Source of the DNA: an uncultured Chitinophagaceae bacterium
Lineage (GTDB): Bacteria > Bacteroidota > Bacteroidia > Chitinophagales > Chitinophagaceae
Direction of reading: 5' to 3'
Length of the DNA stretch: 64,000 nt
Assembly (NCBI GenBank): GCA_903884185.1
Contig: CAISDV010000132.1
Coordinates: 1 to 64,000, forward strand
Positions 16,251 to 24,649 of this stretch are shown piece by piece. The stretch's first letter is position 1. Every line of letters starts with the position of its first letter. Position numbers and translations under genes: made by a program. The notes under the pieces were generated by a model. It saw nothing but the letters and a program-made list of their open reading frames with translations. It ran no database searches and was not told where the DNA came from.

Positions 16251-17293
16251 AACACAGTGCTTTTGTACAAGCAGCAAAATTCTTGCTGTTGATGGGAATG
16301 GCTGTATGCTTGTCATTTAATGTACTTGCAAAAAAACCAGGGGTAAGGATAGTTGTAGATGCCAGTGGCAAAGGAGATTTTAAAACGATTGGGGAAGCAT
16401 TGAAAAGTTTGAACGATGATGTTTCATCTCCGCGTGTCATCTTTATTAAGAAAGGTGTGTACAACGAAAAAATATTCATCGAAAAAAATAATATTGTACT
16501 CGAAGGTGAAGAAAGGAACAGCACTATCCTCACACAAGCAATTGCAAGAGATATCTGGCGTTGCACCGATCCAACAGATTGGGGAGTAGCTACTTTGAAT
16601 TTGAGAGGAAACGATATCACCCTGCAAAATCTCACCATACAAAATACCTATGGGTTCGATAATACTGAAGCAACGGTTCCTTGCGCCAATGATACTTCGG
16701 CCACTCATATGAAAAAAGTGAGTAAAGCCGGCCACCAGATGGCATTGCGTTCTTTTGGTACCACAAGAATGAAAGTGATCAATTGCCTTTTCCGCGCATT
16801 TGGTGGTGATACGGTGAGTCCATGGAATATTGAAGACGGCATGTTTTATTTTAAAGATTGTGTGATGGAAGGTGGCGTTGATTTTTATTGCCCGCGCGGA
16901 TGGGCCTATGCTGAGAACTGTGAATTCATTGCACACAATGGCCCTGCAAGCATCTGGCATGATGGTTCTAAATACGAGGATTCAAAAACGGTATTGAAGA
17001 ATTGTACTTTCAAAGGATATGATGGTTTTTTGTTAGGCCGTTATCATCGCGATGCGCAGTTCTATTTATTGGATTGTTCTTTTGCTGATAATATGGCAGA
17101 CAGGGCTATTTATCTTGTTCCCACAACGAATAAGATACAATGGGGCCAAAGAATTTATTATTATGATTGCCACCGCAAGGCAGGCGATTACAAATGGTTC
17201 GCAGATAATTTGCAAACAGCGAAAGGATCGCCAAAGGCAAGTGATATCAATACAAAATGGGTCTTCGGCGACAGGTGGAACCCCCTGAAATAA
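16229..17293 (+). CDS. Divergent CE8 pectinesterase-like protein
   Basis: A 354-residue secreted beta-helix protein; the N-terminus has a long basic n-region followed by FLLLMGMAVCLSFNVLA. The CE8 fold is evident (VVDASGKGDFKTIGEAL at the start, the VYNEKIFIEKNNIVLEGE strand). Both Asp positions are kept (FGGDTVSPW, D194; GGVDFYCPRG, D218), but the usual QDTLY, VDFIFG and LGRPW contexts are altered: Gln is Gly, IFG is YCP and RPW is RYH (Arg271 kept). It may be a pectinesterase with changed specificity or a different esterase. It overlaps PL10 by 22 bases and is 9 bases before uxaB. Confidence 0.75.
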   Translation: MAGSKQIKHSAFVQAAKFLLLMGMAVCLSFNVLAKKPGVRIVVDASGKGDFKTIGEALKSLNDDVSSPRVIFIKKGVYNEKIFIEKNNIVLEGEERNSTILTQAIARDIWRCTDPTDWGVATLNLRGNDITLQNLTIQNTYGFDNTEATVPCANDTSATHMKKVSKAGHQMALRSFGTTRMKVINCLFRAFGGDTVSPWNIEDGMFYFKDCVMEGGVDFYCPRGWAYAENCEFIAHNGPASIWHDGSKYEDSKTVLKNCTFKGYDGFLLGRYHRDAQFYLLDCSFADNMADRAIYLVPTTNKIQWGQRIYYYDCHRKAGDYKWFADNLQTAKGSPKASDINTKWVFGDRWNPLK

Positions 17294-17302
17294 AAGAGAA
17301 AT

Positions 17303-18820
17303 ATGATCTTATCAAAACAGAATTTAGCAAGTATTCGTAATAACCCGGCAGTAGTTGCCCCGGCAGATGCAATTTTTTCACTCCCTGAAAAAGTATTGCA
17401 GTTTGGTACCGGTGTATTATTGCGCGGGCTGCCCGATCATTTTATTGACAAGGCCAACCGGCAGGGTTTATTTAATGGAAGGGTAGTGGTGGTAAAGTCA
17501 ACCAGTACCGGCGGCACAGATGCTTTCAATACGCAGGACGGATTGTTCACGCTTTGCATAAGAGGTATTGATGGAAGCAATAAAGTAGATGAAATGGTGA
17601 TCAATTCTTCTATCAGTCGCGTATTGTCCGCCAAAGAAGAATGGAGCGAAATATTAAAATGCGCAGCCAATCCCGAAATGCAAATAGTTATTTCCAATAC
17701 AACGGAAGTGGGTATTCGTTTAGTGGAAGATGATATCAATGCAGCCCCACCTGTTTCTTTTCCGGGAAAACTCCTGGCATTTTTACTGGCGAGGTATAAA
17801 GCATTTAACGGAAGTGCAGAAAGTGGAATGGTGATCATTCCAACAGAACTGATCATTGGCAATGGAACAGAATTAAAACGTATTGTACTGGAACTCGCAA
17901 AGATGAATGCACTGGATGCTGATTTTGTTAATTGGCTCAATACTGCCAATGATTTCTGCAATTCGTTAGTGGACAGGATCGTTCCGGGTAAACTTCCGGC
18001 TGCAGATAGTGAGGAAGCAGAAAAAAAGATCGGCTACAAAGATGAACTGATGATCATGAGCGAATGTTATAGCTTATGGGCCATTGAAACATCTTCCCAA
18101 AGAACAAAAGACATTTTATCATTTAGCAAAGCAGATAAAGGAGTGGTGATAGCAGAGGATATTTCACTCTTCCGTGAATTGAAGCTACGTTTATTGAATG
18201 GTGCACATACTTTCACTTGCGGGCTGGCATTTTTATCGGGATTCAAGATCGTGAAAGAAGCAATGGATGATGCTTCCTTCCTGGCATTTATCACCAGCCT
18301 CATGAATGAAGAAATTGTACCGGCGATCACGGGTAAGAATTTGCCTGCATCACTCGCACATGAATTTGCAGGGAAAGTGATAGACCGTTTCCGCAATCCA
18401 TATATCCAGCACCAGTGGCTGAGTATTACCGTGCAATATTCTTCTAAAATGAAGATGCGCAATGTGCCCGTGATAGGTCAGTATTATCAGAATAAAGGAA
18501 CTGTGCCACAACGTATGGCATTGGGTTTTGCTGCTTATATGCTGTTTATGAAAACAGAAAAAAATGCGGAAGGGCAGTTTATTGGACAACTAAACGGGCA
18601 AGACTATACAGTACAGGATGATCATGCCGGAGTGATACAGGAGATTTGGGAAAGGGCAGCAGGACCAGAAGATGCAGCCAATAAGATATTAAAAGAATCA
18701 AACCTTTGGGGAACCGATCTTTCGCAAATGGAAGGGTTTTCGAAAGCGGTAATAAGCTACTTGCAATCGTTTATAAAAGACGGAGTTGTCGTAACTTTAA
18801 GAAAGTTTATAAAAGCTTAA
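17303..18820 (+). CDS. uxaB: Tagaturonate reductase (altronate oxidoreductase)
   Basis: A 505-residue cytosolic NAD-dependent enzyme of the mannitol-dehydrogenase family. It reduces D-tagaturonate to D-altronate in galacturonate catabolism. The cofactor loop is LQFGTGVLLRG (about 30-40), and the family's catalytic K294-x4-N299-x2-H302 is present (KLRLLNGAH). Slightly longer than the usual 480 or so residues. It lies 9 bases after the CE8 gene and 14 bases before uxaA. UxaB rather than UxuB is chosen because of the direct uxaA and uxaC neighbours; a dual role cannot be excluded. Confidence 0.9.
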   Translation: MILSKQNLASIRNNPAVVAPADAIFSLPEKVLQFGTGVLLRGLPDHFIDKANRQGLFNGRVVVVKSTSTGGTDAFNTQDGLFTLCIRGIDGSNKVDEMVINSSISRVLSAKEEWSEILKCAANPEMQIVISNTTEVGIRLVEDDINAAPPVSFPGKLLAFLLARYKAFNGSAESGMVIIPTELIIGNGTELKRIVLELAKMNALDADFVNWLNTANDFCNSLVDRIVPGKLPAADSEEAEKKIGYKDELMIMSECYSLWAIETSSQRTKDILSFSKADKGVVIAEDISLFRELKLRLLNGAHTFTCGLAFLSGFKIVKEAMDDASFLAFITSLMNEEIVPAITGKNLPASLAHEFAGKVIDRFRNPYIQHQWLSITVQYSSKMKMRNVPVIGQYYQNKGTVPQRMALGFAAYMLFMKTEKNAEGQFIGQLNGQDYTVQDDHAGVIQEIWERAAGPEDAANKILKESNLWGTDLSQMEGFSKAVISYLQSFIKDGVVVTLRKFIKA

Positions 18821-18834
18821 ATAGTAGTGTGAGT

Positions 18835-20478
18835 ATGAAGCAAAGTGTTTTACAGGTACACCCGGGAGATAACGTGATCGTTGCACTGCGCGACCTCAAA
18901 AAGGGCGAGGAAGTGCAATTGAATGGCAGTGCCTATACATTACAGGATAATATTGGTGCGAAGCATAAATTTTTCAAACACGATATGCAGCAGGGTGATA
19001 AGATCATCATGTATGGTGTGTTGGTGGGAAAGGCACAAAATTTTATCCCTGGTGGTGGATTGATGACCACAGAAAATGTAAAGCATGCTGCAGATCCGTT
19101 TGAATTCAGGCCATCGCATTATGAATGGCATGCACCGGATGTGTCAAAGTACAAAGGGCGCAAGTTTAATGGTTATCATCGCAATGATGGCCGCGTAGGA
19201 ACGGCCAACTACTGGTTATTTGTCCCAACGGTTTTTTGTGAGAACAGGAACCTGGATGTTATCCGCGAAGCATTGCACACAAAGTTGGGATATGAAGTGA
19301 GCGACAAGTACAAACAGAAAACGCAGATGCTGGTTGAGTTATATAAAAAAGGCGCTGATATTTCTTCTGCGAATGTGGACATCAAAGAATCAAATGTTAA
19401 TACCAATCGCATATTTAAAAATGTGGATGGGATTAAATTTTTAAATCACCAGGGTGGTTGTGGCGGAACAAGACAGGATGCAGCGATACTAAGTAAATTA
19501 TTAGCTGCTTATGCAGATCATCCAAATGTAAGTGGGGTAACTATTCTCAGCCTGGGTTGCCAGAATCTTCAGACAAAGAATCTATTGGATGATATCAAAC
19601 AACACAATCCTCATTTTGATAAACCTCTGCATGTTTTTGAACAGCAGCAATCACAAAGTGAAGAGCAGTTGATCACAGAAGCCATCAGGCAAACATTTTT
19701 GGGATTGATAGAAATAAATAAACTGGAAAGAAAACCTGCCACACTCGATAAATTATGTATTGGTGTGAAATGTGGCGGTAGCGACGGATTTAGCGGGATA
19801 TCTGCTAATCCTGCTGTGGGCTATTGTTCTGATCTCGTTGTAGCATTGGGCGGAAAAATATTGCTGGCCGAATTTCCAGAACTCTGTGGAACAGAACAGG
19901 GATTGATCGATCGCACAACTGATGAAGCAGCAGCAAAAAAATTCATTCACCTCATGCGCAGTTATAATGAAGCTGCACATAAGGTAGGATCAGGTTTTGA
20001 AATGAACCCTTCGCCGGGAAATATAAAAGACGGGTTGATTACCGATGCCATCAAAAGCAGCGGTGCAGCAAAAAAAGGAGGTACATCGCCTGTAGTAGAT
20101 GTATTGGATTATACGGAACCTGCAACAAAACCGGGGTTAAATTTAGTTTGTACACCGGGCAATGATGTAGAAGCAACAACAGGTAAAGCGGCAAGTGGAG
20201 CGACATTAATTTTATTTACAACCGGATTGGGAACGCCAACAGGTAACCCGGTTTGCCCGACAATAAAAGTTTCAACGAATTCAAGACTGGCAAAAAAGAT
20301 GGGCGATATCATTGATATTGATACAGGCCCGATCATTGAAGGCGATAAAACAATTGAGCAGATGGGCGAAGAGATACTGGAATATTGTATCAAAGCAGCG
20401 GGTGGTGAAGTGATCCCGAAAGCGGTACTGCTAAACCAGGATGATTTTATTCCGTGGAAACGTGGCGTAAGTTTATAA
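18835..20478 (+). CDS. uxaA: Altronate dehydratase
   Basis: A 547-residue cytosolic dehydratase that turns D-altronate into 2-keto-3-deoxy-D-gluconate. The first 95 or so residues form the SAF-like domain (VLQVHPGDNVIVALRDLKKG). The large domain carries GGCGGTRQDA, GVKCGGSDGFSG and TTGLGTPTGNPVCPTIK, typical metal-site and substrate segments of UxaA. The start at 18835 is 14 bases after uxaB; a longer frame would overlap uxaB with no homologous sequence. The next gene, uxaC, follows after about 100 bases of repeat words. Confidence 0.93.
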   Translation: MKQSVLQVHPGDNVIVALRDLKKGEEVQLNGSAYTLQDNIGAKHKFFKHDMQQGDKIIMYGVLVGKAQNFIPGGGLMTTENVKHAADPFEFRPSHYEWHAPDVSKYKGRKFNGYHRNDGRVGTANYWLFVPTVFCENRNLDVIREALHTKLGYEVSDKYKQKTQMLVELYKKGADISSANVDIKESNVNTNRIFKNVDGIKFLNHQGGCGGTRQDAAILSKLLAAYADHPNVSGVTILSLGCQNLQTKNLLDDIKQHNPHFDKPLHVFEQQQSQSEEQLITEAIRQTFLGLIEINKLERKPATLDKLCIGVKCGGSDGFSGISANPAVGYCSDLVVALGGKILLAEFPELCGTEQGLIDRTTDEAAAKKFIHLMRSYNEAAHKVGSGFEMNPSPGNIKDGLITDAIKSSGAAKKGGTSPVVDVLDYTEPATKPGLNLVCTPGNDVEATTGKAASGATLILFTTGLGTPTGNPVCPTIKVSTNSRLAKKMGDIIDIDTGPIIEGDKTIEQMGEEILEYCIKAAGGEVIPKAVLLNQDDFIPWKRGVSL

Positions 20479-20581
20479 TTATGAATGATAAATTATGAAT
20501 GGAAGAAGCGAATGTGGGTGAAAGCACATCTTACATCCGACATCGTACATCTTACATAGCCTAACGATTTAAAGCAGACAT
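20479..20581. repeat. Degenerate word repeats between uxaA and uxaC
   Basis: The gap contains aattatgaatgataaattatgaatgg followed by variants of 'acatcttacatc' (20524-20560: cttacatccgacatcgtac, then atcttacat). Both vocabularies recur at 62182-62286, in the opposite sense for the second word. No promoter box is clear, so uxaC may still be read from upstream. Confidence 0.5.
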
Positions 20582-22018
20582 ATGAAAAAATTCCTGGACG
20601 AAAATTTCTTGCTTGCCGGCAAAACGGCGCAGATGCTGTATCATGAGTATGCGAAAGACATGCCCATCATAGATTACCATTGCCATTTGCCCCAGCAGCA
20701 GATTGCCGAGGATAAAAATTTCGATAACCTTACGCAGATATGGCTCTATGGCGACCATTACAAATGGCGTGCGATGCGTGCCAATGGCATTGATGAAAAA
20801 TATTGCACAGGCAAAGCCAATGACTTTGAGAAATTCAAACAGTGGGCTGGCACCGTTCCATATACATTGCGTAACCCGTTATACCACTGGACGCATCTGG
20901 AATTGCAGCGCTATTTTGATGTGCACGACCTGTTGAATCCAGATACTGCAAAGGCTATTTATGATGACTGCTCTGCAAAGTTGCAAACCAAAGAGTTTTC
21001 AGTGAAGAGCCTGCTGCGGAAGATGAATGTAAAAACGATCTGTACTACTGATGATCCAATAGACGACCTGGCATTTCATGCAAAATTAAAAGCAGATGAA
21101 TTTGAGATACCTGTTCTTCCTGCTTTCCGCCCCGATAATGCAATGAATGTAAGTGATACAGAAAAGTTCAATGCGTATGTGAAAAAGCTGGAAGGGATTA
21201 CCAATATTTCCATTTCTTCTTTTGATGATTTCTTGTTTGCATTACAAGGGCGGCATGATTTCTTTGCTTCGATGGGCTGTAGTGTCAGCGATCATGGGCT
21301 GGAAGAATTGTATGCTGATGAATTTACCGGTTCAGAGATCGATGCCATTTTTAATAAGATACATTCCGGCAAACATTTGAATGAAACTGAGCAGCGGAAA
21401 TTCAAATCGGCAATGCTGCTTCATTTTGCTGAATGGGATTGGGAAAAAGGATGGGTGCAACAATTTCACCTTGGCGCTTTGCGTAATAATAATTCGCGCA
21501 TGCTCCAGCAGTTGGGGCCTGATACCGGCTGGGATTCTATTGGTGATTTTTCACAGGGAAGGGCATTGGCAAAATTCCTGAACAGGCTGGATAGTGAAAA
21601 TAAACTGAGTAAGACCATCATCTATAATCTCAACCCAGCAGACAATGAACTGATGGCAACCATGACCGGTAATTTTAATGACGGTTCTGTAGCAGGCAAG
21701 ATACAATTTGGCGCAGCCTGGTGGTTCCTTGACCAGAAGGATGGAATGGTGAAACAGGTGAATGCATTATCCAATATGGGTTTGCTGAGCAGGTTTGTAG
21801 GTATGCTCACTGATTCAAGAAGTTTCCTTTCTTATCCAAGGCATGAATATTTCCGCAGGATATTGTGTAATTTATTTGGTTCGGAAGTAGAGAGTGGTGA
21901 ATTGCCAAATGATATTAAATGGATCGGTAAAGTGATCCAGGATATCTGCTACTACAATGCAAAGAATTATTTTAACTGGCAGGCAGTGAATGAAGAAGTG
22001 ACGGCGGATAAGGCGTAG
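20582..22018 (+). CDS. uxaC: Glucuronate/galacturonate isomerase
   Basis: A 478-residue cytosolic isomerase of the amidohydrolase superfamily, converting D-galacturonate to tagaturonate and D-glucuronate to fructuronate. The metal motif D31-Y-H33-C-H35 is at the N-terminus (PIIDYHCHLP). Other typical segments are IWLYGDHYKWRAMR, NPLYHWTHLELQRYF, CTTDDPIDDL and TDSRSFLSYPRHEYFRR. Length fits the family. It ends the GH105-to-uxaC gene run and is convergent with the YhcH-family gene. It is the entry point shared by pectin galacturonate and xylan glucuronate. Confidence 0.95.
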   Translation: MKKFLDENFLLAGKTAQMLYHEYAKDMPIIDYHCHLPQQQIAEDKNFDNLTQIWLYGDHYKWRAMRANGIDEKYCTGKANDFEKFKQWAGTVPYTLRNPLYHWTHLELQRYFDVHDLLNPDTAKAIYDDCSAKLQTKEFSVKSLLRKMNVKTICTTDDPIDDLAFHAKLKADEFEIPVLPAFRPDNAMNVSDTEKFNAYVKKLEGITNISISSFDDFLFALQGRHDFFASMGCSVSDHGLEELYADEFTGSEIDAIFNKIHSGKHLNETEQRKFKSAMLLHFAEWDWEKGWVQQFHLGALRNNNSRMLQQLGPDTGWDSIGDFSQGRALAKFLNRLDSENKLSKTIIYNLNPADNELMATMTGNFNDGSVAGKIQFGAAWWFLDQKDGMVKQVNALSNMGLLSRFVGMLTDSRSFLSYPRHEYFRRILCNLFGSEVESGELPNDIKWIGKVIQDICYYNAKNYFNWQAVNEEVTADKA

Positions 22019-22020
22019 TG

Positions 22021-22154
22021 TTTCACGCAGCCAGTTTCACGCCCGTCCGAATGGCTTAGCCGGGCGGGCAAAGACGCCAAGGAGCCAAGAAATCTTGAAA
22101 ATTCTTTGCGTCTTATTTTTTCCTTGGCTCCCGAAGTTTCGGGATTGCGTGAAA
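22021..22154. repeat. Large imperfect hairpin between convergent genes
   Basis: Outer arms tttcacgc (22021-22028) and gcgtgaaa (22147-22154) enclose agacgccaaggagccaag (22072-22089) facing ccttggctcc (22122-22131), and a small cccgaagtttcggg hairpin (22130-22143). Embedded in it is copy 3 of the cccgtccg repeat (22041-22069). Placed between convergent uxaC and the YhcH-family gene, it could act as a two-way terminator. Confidence 0.6.
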
Positions 22155-22158
22155 CAAA

Positions 22159-22611
22159 TTAGATCTTCACTTTGATCACCAATTTCTTTATCAACCCATC
22201 ACCGATCATCGGTGCATGCACATCTTCAGGGTAAAAGATCACAAACTGTGCATCTGTCAATCCAAAAAACATATCGGGTGCATCGCCGTAGAATAAAACA
22301 TCTTTTTCAGGATTGTATTCTCCTTTTGGTTGCACACAGCTCCCGCGCGGCTTCCAGCCAATAGTTTCTTTCCCCCTGATACAAACCTGTATATCAATAT
22401 GAAGATTGTGACATTCAAATTTGGCAGTGCTTTCCGCAGCAGGAACTCCATTCTTATCTGAGACGATGCCACGAAGGTTATCACCATCAATATCAAATTT
22501 TCCAACTTCTAAACCAGCTAAATCGACACTGCTGATATAAGCAAATGCTTTTGCAAAATGCGGATGAAGGGAAATGTATTTGGATGCATTGGATAAGCTA
22601 TCTATGATCAT
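22159..22611 (-). CDS. YhcH/YjgK/YiaL (DUF386) family protein
   Basis: A 150-residue cytosolic cupin-like protein of the YhcH/EbgC type. The start MIIDSLSNASKY is chosen at 22611; a longer frame adds only a basic Lys-rich tail from repeat DNA. Conserved features are DIDGDNLRGIV, the ESTAKFECHNLHIDIQVC stretch with candidate metal-binding His residues, and the C-terminal FYPEDVHAPMIGDG. Members occur in sugar-acid and sialic-acid operons and are often proposed to handle sugar anomers or lactones. Its nearness to uxaC and kdgK suggests a helper role in uronate catabolism; the reaction is unknown. Confidence 0.85.
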   Translation of the reverse strand: MIIDSLSNASKYISLHPHFAKAFAYISSVDLAGLEVGKFDIDGDNLRGIVSDKNGVPAAESTAKFECHNLHIDIQVCIRGKETIGWKPRGSCVQPKGEYNPEKDVLFYGDAPDMFFGLTDAQFVIFYPEDVHAPMIGDGLIKKLVIKVKI

Positions 22612-22642
22612 GTGATGCTTTTTAATGGTAAATATTTTTTTC

Positions 22643-22750
22643 ACCGCAGAGACTGGGAGACAGGGAGTAACGCAGAGGTAATTGTATATAACCTGATTAA
22701 ACGAGTGACAAATAACTCAGCGAACCTCTCCGTCTCCCCGCCTCTGCGGT
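22643..22750. repeat. Imperfect hairpin of the 'cgcagagac' repeat, second copy
   Basis: Arms accgcagagactgggagaca (22643-22662 and on to 22667) and 22725-22750 (ending cccgcctctgcggt) pair with a few mismatches around a loop of about 57 bases. Same family as 7781-7856. It lies between the YhcH-family gene and kdgK on the minus strand. Confidence 0.6.
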
Positions 22751-22769
22751 AATTCTTTCTGGCTTAAAC

Positions 22770-23795
22770 TTATCTCTGCACCCGCCCACTACCATCACCC
22801 TTCACCAGTTCTTTTACTTCTGATAATGTAGCATGGTTCAAATCTCCCGGGATAGTATGTTTCAATGCAGAAGCGGCAACACCAAACTCAGCAGCATCAG
22901 GCATTTTCATTCCTGTAACAAGTCCATATATAAATCCGCTGGCAAAAGAATCACCACTGCCTACACGGTCAACGATGCGTACTTCGTATTGTTTGGTATG
23001 ATAAAATTCAGTGCCATCATATACCAGTGCACTCCACCCATTATCCGACGCGCTATGGCTTTCACGCAAGGTGGATGCGATGTATTTAAAACCGAACTTA
23101 TCCTTCATTTGTTTGAAAACATCTTTATAACCATCCAGGTTCAGTTCGCCTTTTGTTACATCTGTTCCTGCGCTTTTGAAACCTAATGTAGTATCCGCAT
23201 CTTCTTCATTTCCGATACATACATCCACATACTGGCAAAGCCGTGTCATTACTTCACGCGCTTTTTCCTTGCTCCATAATTTCTTGCGGTAATTTAAGTC
23301 AATGCTGGTGGTAATACCTTTTGCTTTGGCGGCTTTTAATGCGGCTTCAGTTAATGCAGCTGCTTTATCGCTCAATGCCGGCGTAATGCCGGTTGTATGA
23401 AACCAGTCGGCACCTTCAAATATTTTATCAAAGTCAAAATCTTTTCCTTCTACTTCTGCAATCGATGCTCCCGCACGGTCGTACACCACTTGAGATGCCC
23501 TCATAGAAGCGCCTGTCTCCAGGAAATAAATCCCTATCCTGCCACCACCTCTCGCAACAAATTGAGTGTCCACCCCGTAACGGCGCAAATGGTTGATCGC
23601 AGCCTGGCCGAGTGGATTATCAGGTACTTTAGAAACAAAAGTTCCCTTCAATCCATAATTACAGAGCGCTGCAGCCACATTGGCTTCACCGCCTCCGTAG
23701 GTAACATCGAAACTATCGCTTTGAACAAATCTTTTGAAATCAGGAGTTGATAAACGCATCATAATTTCTCCCAGGGTGACTACTTTTTTTGACAT
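22770..23795 (-). CDS. kdgK: 2-keto-3-deoxygluconate kinase
   Basis: A 341-residue PfkB-family sugar kinase that phosphorylates KDG to KDPG in the cytosol. The N-terminal GGGEANVAAALCNYG and the C-terminal PfkB signature VGSGDSFASGFIYGLV, with its catalytic Asp, are both intact. It is divergent from the KDPG aldolase gene, and a predicted LacI site (23870-23881) lies between them. It is followed by the YhcH-family gene on the same strand. In E. coli-type pathways this is the step between UxaA/UxuA and the aldolase, so the assignment fits the context fully. Confidence 0.92.
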   Translation of the reverse strand: MSKKVVTLGEIMMRLSTPDFKRFVQSDSFDVTYGGGEANVAAALCNYGLKGTFVSKVPDNPLGQAAINHLRRYGVDTQFVARGGGRIGIYFLETGASMRASQVVYDRAGASIAEVEGKDFDFDKIFEGADWFHTTGITPALSDKAAALTEAALKAAKAKGITTSIDLNYRKKLWSKEKAREVMTRLCQYVDVCIGNEEDADTTLGFKSAGTDVTKGELNLDGYKDVFKQMKDKFGFKYIASTLRESHSASDNGWSALVYDGTEFYHTKQYEVRIVDRVGSGDSFASGFIYGLVTGMKMPDAAEFGVAASALKHTIPGDLNHATLSEVKELVKGDGSGRVQR

Positions 23796-23869
23796 GGCCG
23801 TTAGTTGAGTGGTTTGATATTTAAGCCTGTAAAAATAAGTAATCAGCCAGTAAATGGGGAGAAAAATGC

Positions 23870-23881
23870 GGGAACGATTGC
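23870..23881. promoter_or_regulatory. Predicted LacI operator, pectin regulon site 2
   Basis: GGGAACGATTGC is identical to the site at 11363-11374, including the preceding C and the trailing TA with one base between. It sits in the 189-base divergent region between kdgK and the KDPG aldolase gene, about 75 bases from kdgK and 104 from the aldolase start, where one site could control both. A weak TATTTTTA box for kdgK is at 23830-23837 on the minus strand. Confidence 0.65.
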
Positions 23882-23984
23882 ATAGAAAATGAGTCCTTGC
23901 CGGCAGCGAAACCTATTGTTTTGAGTTGTATCTTACGGGCTGCATCCAAACGATGAATTGCGTCATTTATCACTCAACTGCTAT

Positions 23985-24647
23985 ATGAATAAGAAATCAG
24001 AAATCCTGAAACTGATCCCTGAACAGGGCATTCTCCCATTGTATTTTCATAAAGACCTTGAAGTAAGTATTAACGTGTTAAAGGCACTTTTTGCGGCCGG
24101 TATCAAGACTGTGGAATATACTAACCGTGGTGAAGCCGCATTGAAAAATTTCACTGAAATGCGCAAAGTGTGCGATACGGAACTCAAGGGCATGTACCTG
24201 GGTGTAGGCACCATTAAAAATGCAGCATCTGCACAGGCATTTATAGATGCCGGCGCTGATTATATCATCTCTCCAGGTCTTGCCGAAGATGTGGTAAAAA
24301 CTGCCGACAAAAATGATATGCTTTGGGTGCCGGGTTGTATGACACCTTCTGAAATTATCCGCGCAGAACAATTGGGTGCTGTCATGATAAAATTATTTCC
24401 GGGTAATATTTTAGGCCCCGGCTTTTTAAGTGCCATTAAAGAATTATTCCCAGGGCTTTTATTTATGCCAACAGGCGGAGTAGAACTGGATAAAGAAAAT
24501 ATAGGTTCCTGGTTCAAAGCAGGAGTTTGTGCTGTAGGAATGGGAAGCAAACTCATTACTAAAAAAGTGCTCGAAGAAAAAAATTACACACAAATAACAG
24601 AACAGACAAAACAGGCATTAGAGATCATTCAATCAGTTAAAAATTAA
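23985..24647 (+). CDS. kdgA: KDPG (2-keto-3-deoxy-6-phosphogluconate) aldolase
   Basis: A 220-residue cytosolic class I aldolase splitting KDPG into pyruvate and glyceraldehyde 3-phosphate. The Schiff-base Lys136 lies in VMIKLFPGN, Glu44 in KTVEYTNRG, and the phosphate-binding FMPTGGVELD is near residue 163. The start at 23985 (MNKKSEIL) gives the normal length; in-frame extension upstream has no homologous sequence. The MFS transporter gene begins 2 bases after the stop. It completes the lower part of the uronate route. Confidence 0.92.
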   Translation: MNKKSEILKLIPEQGILPLYFHKDLEVSINVLKALFAAGIKTVEYTNRGEAALKNFTEMRKVCDTELKGMYLGVGTIKNAASAQAFIDAGADYIISPGLAEDVVKTADKNDMLWVPGCMTPSEIIRAEQLGAVMIKLFPGNILGPGFLSAIKELFPGLLFMPTGGVELDKENIGSWFKAGVCAVGMGSKLITKKVLEEKNYTQITEQTKQALEIIQSVKN

Positions 24648-24649
24648 CC

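Noticed and set aside
23914-23923. TATTGTTTTG as a -7 box for the KDPG aldolase gene
   Set aside because: The spacing inside the box does not fit TAnnTTTG, and no TTG stands at a proper -33 distance.
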